Source: Paragonimus westermani (Eukaryota > Platyhelminthes > Trematoda > Plagiorchiida > Troglotrematidae). Taken from it: DNA of 64,000 bases. The stretch lies in assembly GCA_008508345.1 (NCBI GenBank), contig QNGE01000840.1, positions 73,291 through 137,290 of the forward strand. The letters run 5' to 3'. The first letter of the stretch is position 1, and each line of letters opens with the position of its first letter. The notes beneath the pieces were generated by a model. That model was given only the letters and a program-made list of their open reading frames with translations. It was not told the DNA's origin and searched no databases. Shown piece after piece: positions 1 to 11,969 of the stretch. The position numbers were made by a program, and so were the translations under genes.

Positions 1-1140
1 TGATGCCTAAGGTGTGTCATTTTTATCAAGATTTGATCCGATACTATGTCTAGAATCAACAAAAATCACAGCTGAATTTTCATAATTTCATTCACTTCTG
101 TTAAAAGTAACCAAATGCCTCTACTGGTGCGTATACATTTGTGCACCCTTGCACCCGGCAATCCACAACGTCATCAAGATACGCACAACCAAAGAAAGTA
201 TTTGAAAGCCTGGAGAGCGGAAGTGATAGTGACTGATGCCATTGCTGTGCTCACTAAGCAGCCTCATATGAGTAAAGTCGACACGAACTGGTTGGTTTAG
301 TTTTAACTAACAAAAGGACTGACCAAAATCGCCTTCAGTCAACCTTTCACCGTCATCTAGAGTTTTCAAAAATGTACGGTAATGGATAATTGTCCAAAGC
401 AGTAAAGCAGTTTCGACTAACGCTGTCACAGATGGGTACGGAGCAACCTCGCTTGACACCAGGGATGCCGTGTTGCCAGATCACATTGTTTCGTGCCGGG
501 AATAATCCTGCATTCTTTTTACGTTCACCTTAGCTCCTTCGCAACGTCCGTCCTTAGAGAAAACGGGGAAGACCTTGTTTCGAGGAAGCGATGCTGAAAA
601 CTGATGAAAAGTTGATGGGTTCAAATGCAAAGTGCTTGTGGATTCCTGCTTGGATACCTAATCCCTTGAAACATTTGGCGGATTCCATATGACAAAAGGT
701 TAAGTTGGTAATTAAATCTAGGTACAGAATCTTTGAACTCCTTGTCGAGTTTCGCATCTCAGCTGAAAGAGGACGTGCCGAGTCTGAACATGCTGATTCT
801 GCCACCGGTTCGAGTTTGAAAATAGTTCAGTTTTTCAGCAGCCGGGTTTTTTCTGTACAGTGCTCACCAGCAACACTAGTTAAAGTCTGCCTGAAACCCA
901 TATCTCTCACTCTGTGTGTTTTGGAACTGTTGACCAAGTGCTGTCGAACACTGTTAGGCAGTATCAAGTCTGAGTTCCTCTGTTACCACTTTAATGACGC
1001 CTGACGTGTGTGATATGTGTGTAAACTTCAGTGAGAGCCGAGTAATGCGGTACAAGCTTGATGTACTACGAACAAAGCTTGATTCTTGCGGTAAATAGCG
1101 CAACTAGTCAGCCAAGAGTGCTCCGACAAAGCGGACTCAC

Positions 1141-1345
1141 ATGTGGACAGAATGGATATTTCGGGGTCGTCAGTCGTCTACGTAACTCGACTATACCCAA
1201 ACTGTTGTTTGCGAACGACAGCGTGCTAATCGCAAATAACAAAGAAAAATTACAGCCACTGCCTACAGCTCTCAAATTTGTGACATTCAGATTGAATTCG
1301 GACACGGAAATCAGCGAGACTGTCATTCTTTCATCCTTCTTCCGC
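1141..1345 (+). pseudogene. RTE-like LINE reverse transcriptase remnant
   Basis: One frame reads KLLFANDSVLIANNKEKLQ followed by a short helix-like stretch. This resembles the catalytic palm of RTE/CR1-type LINEs, where the usual motif is a (Y/F)ADD box followed by VLIA-N-EELQ. The box here is FAND, so one catalytic Asp is Asn. The frame opens a little upstream (about 1058) and closes at 1357, far too short for a working enzyme. The call rests on this single motif. Confidence 0.45.
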
Positions 1346-1359
1346 CGAAGAATTTAGGT

Positions 1360-4300
1360 CTACGATGGGAACTCGTATCACTGGATACATTGTGAGTAGT
1401 CGCGCAGAACTCTGCTACCTGGGTAACGATCTGTTGACAGTTCTGTCAGTGTATCGAGGGTTGCTAGCTCGGTGGAGAGGACTAGCGCTGTTGTTGAACC
1501 TCCCGAAACACGGCTCTGGGAGAACAGGTGATGTTAAACTTGCCTGTCTACCCTCTAACATTGCTTCTTACTCAGTTGTACGATTGCAAAGCTTGGACGA
1601 TATGTTCAGAGAATGTGGGGTAGTTGGACTGTTTTCATTGTTAATATCCAGGATGTTGATTGGATGCTTTGTGTTTGAATATGGCTTTCAACACTAAGAT
1701 AATCGGGCAAGAAAACATAGACTGGTTTGGAGCTAGGCTGATAGCCATTTGTCTTTGTTGGGTGGCACATTTGTATGGGATAGTCCACGAAAAAGTTCGG
1801 AAGTAACTGTTGTAAAAGCAACTGAGATCAGGGAAGCGTAATCCTGGTGGCCACAAGCTGTGACATCAGGATTTTGCCACGAGTCTTTCACGTTGTTCTA
1901 CAGACTTCAGATCTCGGGAGGACTTGGTGTTGCAGTGAACTGCTTGTTGGGGTGTGCGCCGAACTGGTTACGGTGGCCTCAGTAATATGGTCGATTTTCG
2001 GATGGCCGTGGATTTAGGTGCGTGGTTTGCGAGAGAACTACTAGTGATATGTGTCGTGGGGACGCAATCAGATGGCTTTGCGAAGAAAGCGGTCGCGAAT
2101 GCGTTGGCCGTCTCGGAATGGTAGGTCATCAACCTACTCAAAATACTCAGTCAGTCAGTGATCACCTCGTAATTTATGTCTAAGTACTTTATGCCAGCCA
2201 TACATTTTTTCATAAATACGTGTATACACGTTTCGTATACTTCTATGCCAACGCCCTCGGACTATCGGTGAACCACCAACTTTCCCTTTTAGAAGCCTGC
2301 CACTGTAAGCTATATTTCCCATTAGCCTTGTTGGCACATTGTACACTGGAATTTCTATCTGGTTTTCGATCTAACCTTAAATTTTTGTCCCTTTCCTTGG
2401 TCCTTCCTCGGACGCACTGACATGCAGTCCTACATAGACATACTTCTTATCGTATATTTCCGATATTTCCCTTCATTCGAGTCCCCCAATTTTTGACTCC
2501 CAATCCCTTGGTCTTATTCCTTTGAGCTTACACGGGTTACGGGGTGTAATTGAAAACAGCTACAAGTGACACATCGTAAACCCATTGTGGTAACAGTTAT
2601 TTGCAGGCTTAATTCGACTTTGGTCACTGTGACAGACTAAAGTGGAACGGACACCACCAACCGTGTTTCCACTACAGCATCCGTTGACCGAATTCGCCCA
2701 GTCATATGATCTGCCCTTTGACCGTGGTGGTCAGGCATCGACTGCTCCCAATTCAATGCATACTTGGACGTTTCATGCCACTAAACCATGTGTGTGTTTC
2801 TGAATTTGTTTCAAATTCTGAAAAACTAACTGTTTCGATCCGTGAGATACAGCATTACATGGAACTAGTGTGATCGTTTGCCAGCCCAGTGAAACGGTAG
2901 TGCACAGTCTCTGTGATTCACCTGAAAAAATGAAATGTCACACCGATAAGGAAGCCCTACATAAACCAACACAATCAGCATGATCGCCAATTCAAAGGTG
3001 TTTTAAACTATTACGATTCATGTTTGCCAGTGAACTAAAAATTTCTGTTGGAAGACATCAACCAGACTGTGAAGATTAAAGCTTTCATTCAACGAACAGC
3101 GTTAAGCGAACCACAAACTGAACTCAGGACCCTGTGTTCACGAGACGCATTCGCTACTTACGAGTTCACTGGTGCTACGTTAAGTACAGTTAGATGATCA
3201 CGGTTGTACATCCAGTCACAAACCCTAGAAAATAATTATTTTGCTTAAGTGGGACAACCGAAAGCCAAATGAATGGATAAACTGCCAGCAGCTGTCACTT
3301 TAGTTGGTCTTATCTTGAACTAAACAGTCAGTTATTCATGCTGATATATCTAGTTGATAGATACCAACGGATGTTAGGTACAAACAACTCAATTCGCCTC
3401 ACCAAACTCGATACACAAATTGTAAGTCACCGAATATGTTCTCCAACTCAACGACGTTCACAAACATTTGGTTCATTCAAGTGAATCACTGGTTGTTTTT
3501 GATTTCGCAATCTATTTAGCTGACATTATTAAAATGAGTTAAATCTCATTGGTGTCTATCAGATTCCGTTTCGTACACACCACTTCACTAATCACGCATC
3601 AGCTGCTGCCGTCGCACTCAATCATGCAAACTCACAGAGTCAGTATCCACAATGCCACAAAAGCTCCGTCTTCGGGAATGAGAACGGATTCGCCAATGTT
3701 GTGGATTAGTTGTTGCATATCCTCCTACAGATGAAAGAGCAAACGAAAATGCACTCCGTCAGCATTACTATCCATTGTACATCAGAATTTAGAGGAAGAT
3801 TGTTACACTAGCCCGTGTTTAATTGAACCGAGTAGAAGCCCGCCTAATGAACGCGAGGAAAACATCAGATGCATGCTCGTGACAAACTGTTAACGTAGTT
3901 GATATGGCAGACCAACAACAAGGTCAGCAAAACTGGTAGGATCAGAAACGTATCTTGCTTGCCACGGGGGATGTAACAAGCATAAAAGTTTCGGGTAGCA
4001 AACGGTGGTACAACGCTGAAAATGTACATAATGATTTGTCATTTGGTGACACTGATTGTTCCACGCCACGCTTGCAATGTGGAATGGATTTGGTTGATTA
4101 CTAATTCAAGCACACTTAGTTAAACACGCATAAATAGTCAGAACCATGGAAATGTGATATTCCAAATGAAGGCGGGCTTAGAACAGAAGAAGAAAAGCCC
4201 AACCAGAGCGCGGGCAACCAAAAACTGACATTAGGGGTCGCACACATATTCGGATGACGAGGTTATAAAGGGATTGAGAACACAATCAAATATTTAAGTC

Positions 4301-5250
4301 TTTGCTTAAAGAAATCTAGAGACGACGCCGTCACAACAGATTCATACAGGATTTTTCAGATACAACCATCTTAAAAACAAAGATTTTCAATAACCTATGA
4401 GAATCCATAGACTGCACAGTGCGTTGTGTGTGCACGTTCTGCTAGTGTACTGTGATATCAGCCAAGCAAAATCTTGATATGGACCTGTGACTCAGTGCTG
4501 TATTTCCATCTTGGAAGTTTACTCAATTTATGGCTGCATCATAGGGCTTGAAGATGGGTGAGATATCTAGATTTTCTAGCAGTACACAGCTTGTTAGCTT
4601 GTGTTTCAACGTTCTCTGCAGATTGGTGTGAAAGGTGGTGCAGGTCTCCCTCGCCTTATCAGTGCCAAACGTGCTGGACATACCAATGCAAATGAGGCTA
4701 AAACTGTTTAACATCCACCGCTTGTAATTCTAGATTCTGTCTAGCGCCTTCAGCTGACCTGTAGTGTCCTCAATATAGCATCTTGTGCGACAATGTAAAT
4801 TGGAAGTTCTGTGGTTGGAATTTATCGCCCCAAAGGTGATTGCAATAATACAGCGGAAAGGAACTCGACTGGAGACAGTGAACAGAGGATGATACGCGAA
4901 CGCGCTGTGTAGATACTCCAGAGTTTAAATTCCCACTGTCATCAAGGTGCCTGAACACATCTAGAGGAAGGCCAGGGTTCAGGAAAATAAAACGTTTGTC
5001 CAGAAGGATTTTTCTACAAAGAATTCGGGCACGGTTTTTGTATAACGCACCCCTTGAGCATTTCGTTGCATCTCATCGGTTACACAAGGCAGGCCGCGGG
5101 TTTATAAAACAAAGTTGAACAGGTGTTGTGAAGCAGAAAGACGAAACGAATAATTACATGCACACGCATCTTGTGAGTCAGTTACCACGGCATTTTGGTA
5201 CAAATGAACGAGTTATTCCGTTCAAAAGGGTTCCCCTGAGCAGCTATCCA
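1360..5250. other. Unassigned DNA, 1.4-5.2 kb
   Basis: Apart from the short repeat C block near 2.6 kb I see no gene, RNA gene or recognisable element here. Open frames are all under about 110 codons, and none carries a motif I know. Confidence 0.5.
2620..2668. repeat. Dispersed repeat C, copy 1
   Basis: Shares the block TGGTCACTGTGACAG and CCACCAACCGTGT, with the same spacing and scattered mismatches, with 46698-46746. Roughly three quarters of the positions agree by eye. Family and full length unknown. Confidence 0.4.
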
Positions 5251-5254
5251 GTAA

Positions 5255-6330
5255 AAACTGAATAATTATACTGCCAGACAAACGCTCCGGCATCTTAATT
5301 GTAGACAAGGCTGCCTATGTACCAGTAATACAGTCACCACAGCATGACGTCACTGAGTTCCGTCTACATGGATTAGCCGAAGTTGAAGAGTGTGTTATCT
5401 AGAAAGGACAAACCTTGCTGGTAGATCACTTCAATGGTCAATCTAAAGCAAACTCGGCTACACTGAGATGATCACGCTATGCAGCCGTCTGGCTTGCCAA
5501 AACGCAAATCTTGGTGACCGTCTCACGGAAATATTCGTGCCTCATTCATCACCGTACGAGTTGGCGTAGTGGTTGACCCAACTTCCTAAGCCAGTCAAGC
5601 AATCAGTGAATTGGAAAACTGTGTGACGTAGTTTTTGACTAATGGACTTACACAACAGGTGTTCCCATAGCAGTGAACATGTGACCAGTTTCTTGTTCAC
5701 AAATGTCGAATAAATTCACACGAACATAGGGTTGCCTACAGCTGTGTTGGAACATTCTCTGTTGTTATTAATAGGTAGTAGTTCAAGGTAACCGACTACA
5801 AACAAATAGATGGTGTTGCTACACACAGTGTACTCGGTCCAGTCCTAGGTGATCTATTCTCCGCTCACTTAGAGCAAAACGCATAAGACCAGCCCCGTTC
5901 TACTCTTGTTATATGACAGTATCCTGCTGTTAGTCAGCGTTATGAGGATAAAATAAAGTCTATGAGGCGCTGTACTAGGTGAATCCCAAAAACGGCCCAA
6001 CCATTGGACACGAAGATGCTGATACCCTGGCCTTCTTAGATATGTTCATAAAGCGTAGTACTGACGGCCCTGTACTACGGCCTATCCTACGAAAACATAC
6101 TCAAACTGGACAGTAAGTGAAATTTTACTATAAGTACAGTCTAGTCAGAGCTCTGTTTTATTTCGCAATACAGCCGTCAGAAAAAACTGGCGACGGGGTC
6201 GTCGTTATGGCGAACCACCCTAGAAACATGCCTATTCGTCAGCATTTGTTGGGAAACTCATCAAAGATGAACAGCTGCTGCACTGGTTTCAACCATTCAT
6301 GATATAAGTGTCTGCCTTTGCTCCGTTCAA
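5255..6330 (+). pseudogene. Penelope-like element reverse transcriptase remnant (PLE-1)
   Basis: Several frames in the right order spell a decayed Penelope-type RT. LPDKRSGILIVDKAAY (about 5260-5310) corresponds to the N-terminal ADKG..VV-D box. YKQIDGVATHSVLGPVLGDL at 5797-5856 is the strong DGVAMGS-LGPVLA box, and its frame ends in a stop just after LEQNA (5884-5886). LAFLDMFIKRSTDG and LRPILRKHTQTGQ (about 6030-6110) match the FLDV and YRKPT-TG boxes that follow the catalytic palm. Frameshifts and stops separate the blocks, so the copy is dead. I could not identify a GIY-YIG domain downstream. Confidence 0.7.
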
Positions 6331-6334
6331 AAGG

Positions 6335-9300
6335 GTGATGATAATACTATTCTGTTGAGAGCCTAATGCGCAGCAGCTAACGGATACGCATTCCATACAA
6401 TCAAACTGGTCTTGCTTTTCTCCACCACTTGAATCTCTGCTCTACCGCTGAGAACACCACTACCACTGAGTGCGAAATCTTACTTCCGGATCAACGAACA
6501 CAATTGAGTTCATGTCTGTAGAACGGCCTTAGATACCGCGTCATCTCAATCCGGCCAGATCGTGACATATCACGGAGATCTAACGTCAGATATCGTTTGA
6601 CAATTGCTGCTGTGCTGTCCTCAGTTAAAACTGTGGAAAGCCTTTGAAGGCTCCGCCAGATCGTGCAGACAATAGAAATAAATAAATGGAAGCCATCCTT
6701 CAGCTTACTGATAGACTATTTCAGTAGTGTATTACTGCCCTAGTAACTGATGCGTACCGATATATACTGATTTTGTAATTTTACATCACACGTTTACTGA
6801 AGTTTGCTCTGTAAGTCCGCAAGCTACAGTGTGTATCTGAGGTGATGCGGTGAAGTGTGCTCGAGAGCTTTAATGGACGAAAACCTCGTTCTCACTTAAT
6901 TTTCAAACACTTAACCATGCTTTATTTTCCAGAGACTGATCTGATGTTGTGAATTCAGTGCGTGATCTTGATGTTGCCCATCACGACGCGTCCTGCACTG
7001 TTTGCAATGAAATATTATGGCTTTGTCAATGATAGCCATAACGGAACCGATCCTATGGCCTGTCTTTTGAAGTGTTCTCACCAACTTTTTGTCAGATTTT
7101 CACGGGCCGCCCTTTGCCTAGAACGCTAATCGATCGAGTAAACAATGTTTGTAACTCTGTAGCTTGGGCAACTTCATCTATAAGCCATTAAACCTTGTTG
7201 TTAAACTTCTCTGTGTTCTAACAGTTGAGTTTTATTAACCGTGGTCTGGTGAAGACCGTGGTCGGTTATGGAATATTTCTGGCGACCTATGCGGAATGTC
7301 GTTTATTTACTGGTAAAATAAGCTGTATCGGGGAATATATTCAAAACCTGGAAGCACATACGAATCAGTTGCTTATTGATGATCTCGTGCGCCTAACAAT
7401 TTTTCTGATCAGTCGTTTCATTCGTTTGCTAACTTTGACTGCAGCTGCTTATACATAACGTAACCTGTTTATGACTAATACCTTGTATATCCCTAAACAT
7501 CTGTATCTCCAAGCCCCATATGGTAAGGTGTTCTGTATAGTGTAAATGGAGTTCCATCTCTATAAAAGCTTTTGAAGGTGAATGTAAAATGTCCCAATAA
7601 TTGAAAGGGGAATCAGCATACAGTGTCAAGCTGCAACATCGGAGCAGTGGGTTACACAAGCACCTTTTAGATTACAGAGTTCACGTTATATATTACTAGG
7701 CCTATTGGACAGGCCTATGTACGTAAGTGGAATGGATCAATGATTGCTGCTGCATAATACTCCACCATAACACGCTGGGCTCCATGCGGGTCATTACAGT
7801 TTTCGCTCGAGTCTCCAGTTCTGTTGGCCATTGTTGCAGTATCAGTAACATGGCTTAGACTGTTCTTCGGGTATATACTTGCTTGGCTTACTCGCCAGAT
7901 CCGTGAGTCAGGGAGTGACTCACACGCTCTCCGAAGTTTCGTGTATGTGATAGGTAAATTTCGCTTTATGTTTTTCGCATTCTCACTCAGTCATCCGCTT
8001 ACCGTACTGTTTTTGACGGAGCCTGACGTACCGTGTCATGCCTTGCGTTGCAATAAGTGCACTTGTGGACTTAAATGTTCAACCTGCGTTGAGACTTTGG
8101 GAAGGAAAAATGCACACATCTGAGCTTGGGCAGATATCTGTTACCTAATTAAAACGCAGATAGCGTAGGACAAACTAAAAACTCCCCGTTAGGACTAAAT
8201 TATAAAAAATAAACTGGAATACCAAACAGTGAAGTACACCTCCTTTCCGACGTATGCACAATTAAAAATAAGGGAGTCTAAATAGATAGTCATTATTCTC
8301 CGTTAGAATAGATGGGACAAAACAGCGAAATATTCACCGGAAGTCATTCAAGACGAAACAGAGCAAAATTTTCCACCGTTTCCTACTGTCAGGTAGATAA
8401 AAATATCCGCCTTCTGGTAATCAGTGGCTTCAATATCCATGCCAGTGACACTAGAGGGGATCAAGAGATGCTTGCCGAATATGTACTTCGAAAAAACTGC
8501 AGATGTGGTTTTAAGTCTATCAGCCGATTCGATTAGGACTACTGAATTTGTGCTTGTTCTGACAGCCATCCGTTTTAAATGTACAACCCATATATTTAGA
8601 TTTCAGTTACTTTGTTTCATATAGGTCTTGTGCGATTCTTTTAGGTTTCGACAGCCAAACCTATTTGTTCGTTGTCTGGCTGGCGTTGGCTGTGAGGAAG
8701 ACTGTGATCTAGAGTAGTACACAAGTCTCCCCTAAATTAGTAAGCTTCGATTATGAGATCACCAGTGCTTCATCGTTCATAAGCAGAACTAATTCATTTT
8801 TTGACAAATTGTACATGCAGACTAATTTATACTATCAGATATCCTAATCAGTTCATTAATTCCTGGATAACAATTACTGGTGTTCTTAAAAGCTTCTAGT
8901 TTCACTTTAAACGGATATGCGTGTACTTACAAAGTATCATTCCATGCATTTTCCCTCTGAAGCTGGTCTAAACTTGGACTTATGAACATTTTTTTATGTG
9001 CATTGGCATAGTATGTTCGTGTGAAGTAAGTAAGTCAGACTTATGTTAGGTTCAGTCCACTAAGCAAACTTTTGTCTTACACTCTCTTCGGCAAGCAACT
9101 ATTGTCTCAGAAATACACCCTCTCGGAAACTGTCATTAAAGACTATGTCAACTTGGAACCACCCAACCGGAGACTCCTGTCAAGCATCGGTCAAACATTA
9201 TATGTGAATATGCAAATTAGTTTGAACAGACAAACGAATTAGAATCGCAGAACACCACACAAGGTAGTAAGTGCGAGTTCCTTCACGGTGACTGAAAAAA

Positions 9301-10435
9301 ATACGTAGTGAATCTAGGAAGACGGTTGTGGATTATGGAACGGGCTGGTTGCGTTGTAGACATAAGTGCTTCTCAGTCAGTGTCTGTTCATATCACACAA
9401 CTTTGCTGTTGGAGTTGGTTTTGTTGGATTTAGTAATTTTTACTCGATCGAACCATATGGGAATGACAACCACGCTACTCACTACAAGTACCCTGACCAC
9501 CTCTTCGTGTAGCCCCACAAACCACTAACTGTGCTCATCTGACGGAACAGTGTGTGTTTCTAGTCTGAGTGAACAGCAGCATCTTCAGTGAAATTTTCCT
9601 TCAGTTACTTCACTTCACCATTTTCTACCCTTAAACTGTCGGGTAGAATTTTTTCTCAGCACAAGGAGAAAACACCCAGCAAAGTCTTCGTGCATACTGT
9701 AACAACCAATAAGTTATGAACCTATGCAACCGACTACCCATACCTATTCTAGCATGACTCAGAAGTGTCATCAATAGAACCCCGAGTGTTGTGTTGGCAC
9801 AACCCACCCGGAAAACCGTCAGTGATATCGAATGGGCCGCATTGTGAGCTTTATGATTTCACCTCAAAATGTATGACACAATGAAAGTCGTTCCGGGAAT
9901 AACAATAGAATATTACTCAAATTTGTCGGGATAACCATCGTTTACTCGGCATAAACGAAGTAAATCAGGTTACACTTGAGATTCAAACGATAACCGTGTT
10001 AATACGTAGCTAGGGGTGTGTTAATTTGTAGAACGCTATTGCTGTCCGGACCACAACACAGTAGAATGTGCAGCAAACTCTTAGGGTCACTGATACAGTT
10101 GCCTAACTGATACGTTGAACTGGTAGGTTTGTATTATTAATTTTTGTGACTGATGGTGATTCAACGCCCATTTTGAAGGTTGTTATACAGCTGATGAGTT
10201 TTATCACCGTTAACGACGATTAATTTTTAGATGAATCTGCAGATTCAGGTGGTTCTGTGTCTTTGGTTTGGCTGGGGGCCAAATCAGGCCAATCAGGGGT
10301 TGGGGATGCCGTTCCTGTTGCGTTGCTAGTCCGTGGGATTCCGTCGGCTATGTGTGATAAGCTTAAAACGGAATAAGACTGACAAGTCAAAACTAAGGTG
10401 ACTAATCACGTAAAACTAACCGAGCGACTGGGCCA
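6335..10435. other. Unassigned DNA, 6.3-10.4 kb
   Basis: No gene or element recognised. The open frames at 7225-7458 and 7824-8123 lack an ATG at their 5' ends, and neither resembles a known family. The 3' part of PLE-1 may extend into the first few hundred bases, but I cannot show it. Confidence 0.45.
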
Positions 10436-10439
10436 GTCT

Positions 10440-11960
10440 GATTGCCGTAACTTTCAGGGAGTCAGGTGATATCCGTCTGTGTATCGATCCCGAACAACCG
10501 ACTACGGTGCTTCAAGGAGCATATTACCGCTTATCAAACCGATGGCATTCTACTGGAACTGAGTCAAGCCCAATTTTTCACGAAGGTAGAGTTTTCTTCG
10601 GCCTTTTGGCAATAAGAATTAGACGAGTGGCCCAGTTACTTTACCACATTTGGAACATTTTTAGACGTTTCCGTTGGTTGCCTTTGTCTTTTGGACTGAT
10701 GACGTCCAGCGAAATTGTCCAAAAACGCTTAATCCAAGCACTTGACAAGTCAAAAGGAGTCGCATTTGACGAAGAGGAGGTGCCGATTTCTGGAAAACCT
10801 ATGGTGCACCATGACCTAAACTTGGATGCATTTTTAAACGCCACATCAATCAGGGAAATCGCTTATCAAGTGATAGAGAGGAGTTCCGAGAAAAAGAGAT
10901 AACCTTTCACGGACATTTGCGGACGTCAAACAGAATCATAAGATACCCCCAGAAGAAAAATGCAATAGTCACGGTGGCTGCTGTTGAGGATGGGATGTGA
11001 AAGGAGTTTCACGATTGGATGATGTGGCCAATTATCTGAGTCGTTTTCTCCCAAACCTGTGCAGCATGCTGTATCCCATCCGCATGTTGACTCATGAAGA
11101 AGTACCGTGGAGGTGGGAAGAAGAACGTTAGGAAGTATTCAATAGAAATCAATCGTGTTATTGCCAGGACCCTTATACTGAACCACTACAATCCAACACT
11201 ACCTCTAGTTTTACTAATAAGTAGTGTGGCAGATTTATGAATTTAGATGAGACCCAACTGTGAAAAGTCAGGGCTTCGGCTGGATTCGAACCACCGACAG
11301 ACACAGCATGCCTCAAAGCGGCAAGCGCTCTACCAGTTGAGCTACGAANAGCCGAAGCCCTGACTTTTCACAGTTGGATCTCATCTAAAAACTACCTCTA
11401 GTTGTTCAGTAAAGTCATGGTGAAACTGTTTCTGGGGCAGCATCGTCACAAAATGAAAGACCAATAAATTACCGAAACAGTTTTTCACCGATGAAGCGGA
11501 ACTGAGCGCAAACTGGAAAGAAAACGCCAGTAGTGACAGTCGTGTTAGAACGGCTGAGCACTTAAACTTTTGGATGACAAACATTAGGTCACACAAACCA
11601 CAAACCGTTAGTAACGATGGTGAGGAAACCGTTAGTCGCTACACCAAGTAGGCCACAGAGAAATTTAATCAGATGGAAAAATATGACGTCAGATTGACCT
11701 GTCAGCTAGAGGACTCAGACATACATGCATGACAAGCTACCTTGAGCTTCTGAGAAAGTTTTTTTGCTTGAAGAGCTTCACAGTGTGACAGAAATCGTCC
11801 CAGTCACAAACTCAGAAGAAGCAGTTTCACAAGATACCGTATTCAGGGTCTATCTGGAACAACTAGAAATGGATGGCCACATGATAAGAAAAAGTTGCCT
11901 GTAGAACTGGCAGTCGTCTTTATTGATCACGAACGATATATCTAGAAGGATGTTTTAATA
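10440..11960 (+). pseudogene. Ty3/gypsy (K02A2.6-like) RT-RNase H remnant, interrupted by a SINE
   Basis: In order on the plus strand: GDIRLCIDPEQ (about 10467, the RT substrate-binding box), FGLMTSSEIVQKRLIQALDK (about 10690-10750, the LPFGL..A.E.FQ box), ESFSPKP...SHPHVDS in another frame (the LSRFLPNLS..PIRMLT region, about 11035-11090), and TLPLV (about 11200). After the SINE come VVQ at 11404 and NHKPLVTMVRKPL (about 11595-11630), the RNase H TDHKPL box. HSVTEIVPV (about 11770) resembles the connection region. The palm motif that should read ADD is FDEEE, and stops and frameshifts abound. The frame joins exactly across the SINE if one copy of its target duplication is removed. Confidence 0.75.
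11211..11390 (-). mobile_element. Fold-back tRNA-derived SINE (family A, copy A1) with 13-bp target-site duplication
   Basis: A 180-bp insert inside the gypsy remnant, flanked by identical 13-mers ACTACCTCTAGTT at 11198-11210 and 11391-11403. On the minus strand it has RNA polymerase III promoter boxes: TAGCTCAACTGG (A box, within 11330-11345) and a perfect GGTTCGAATCC (B box, 11282-11292). A tail ends ...CTGCCACACTACTTATTAGTAA. It is bounded internally by 40-nt inverted arms, 11242-11281 and 11350-11389, complementary at all but one position. An ambiguous base N sits at 11349, exactly at the inner edge of the right arm. Confidence 0.8.
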
Positions 11961-11969
11961 ACTCAGAAG

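Noticed and set aside
7225..8123. Two open frames with hydrophobic stretches (7225-7458 and 7824-8123)
   Set aside because: Both start at TTG. An acceptor-like CTAACAG precedes the first, but no homology or partner exon was found.
11282..11345. A possible genuine tRNA gene
   Set aside because: Promoter boxes are good but the sequence cannot be folded into a full cloverleaf with paired acceptor stem, and the same head and tail recur at other loci as a SINE.
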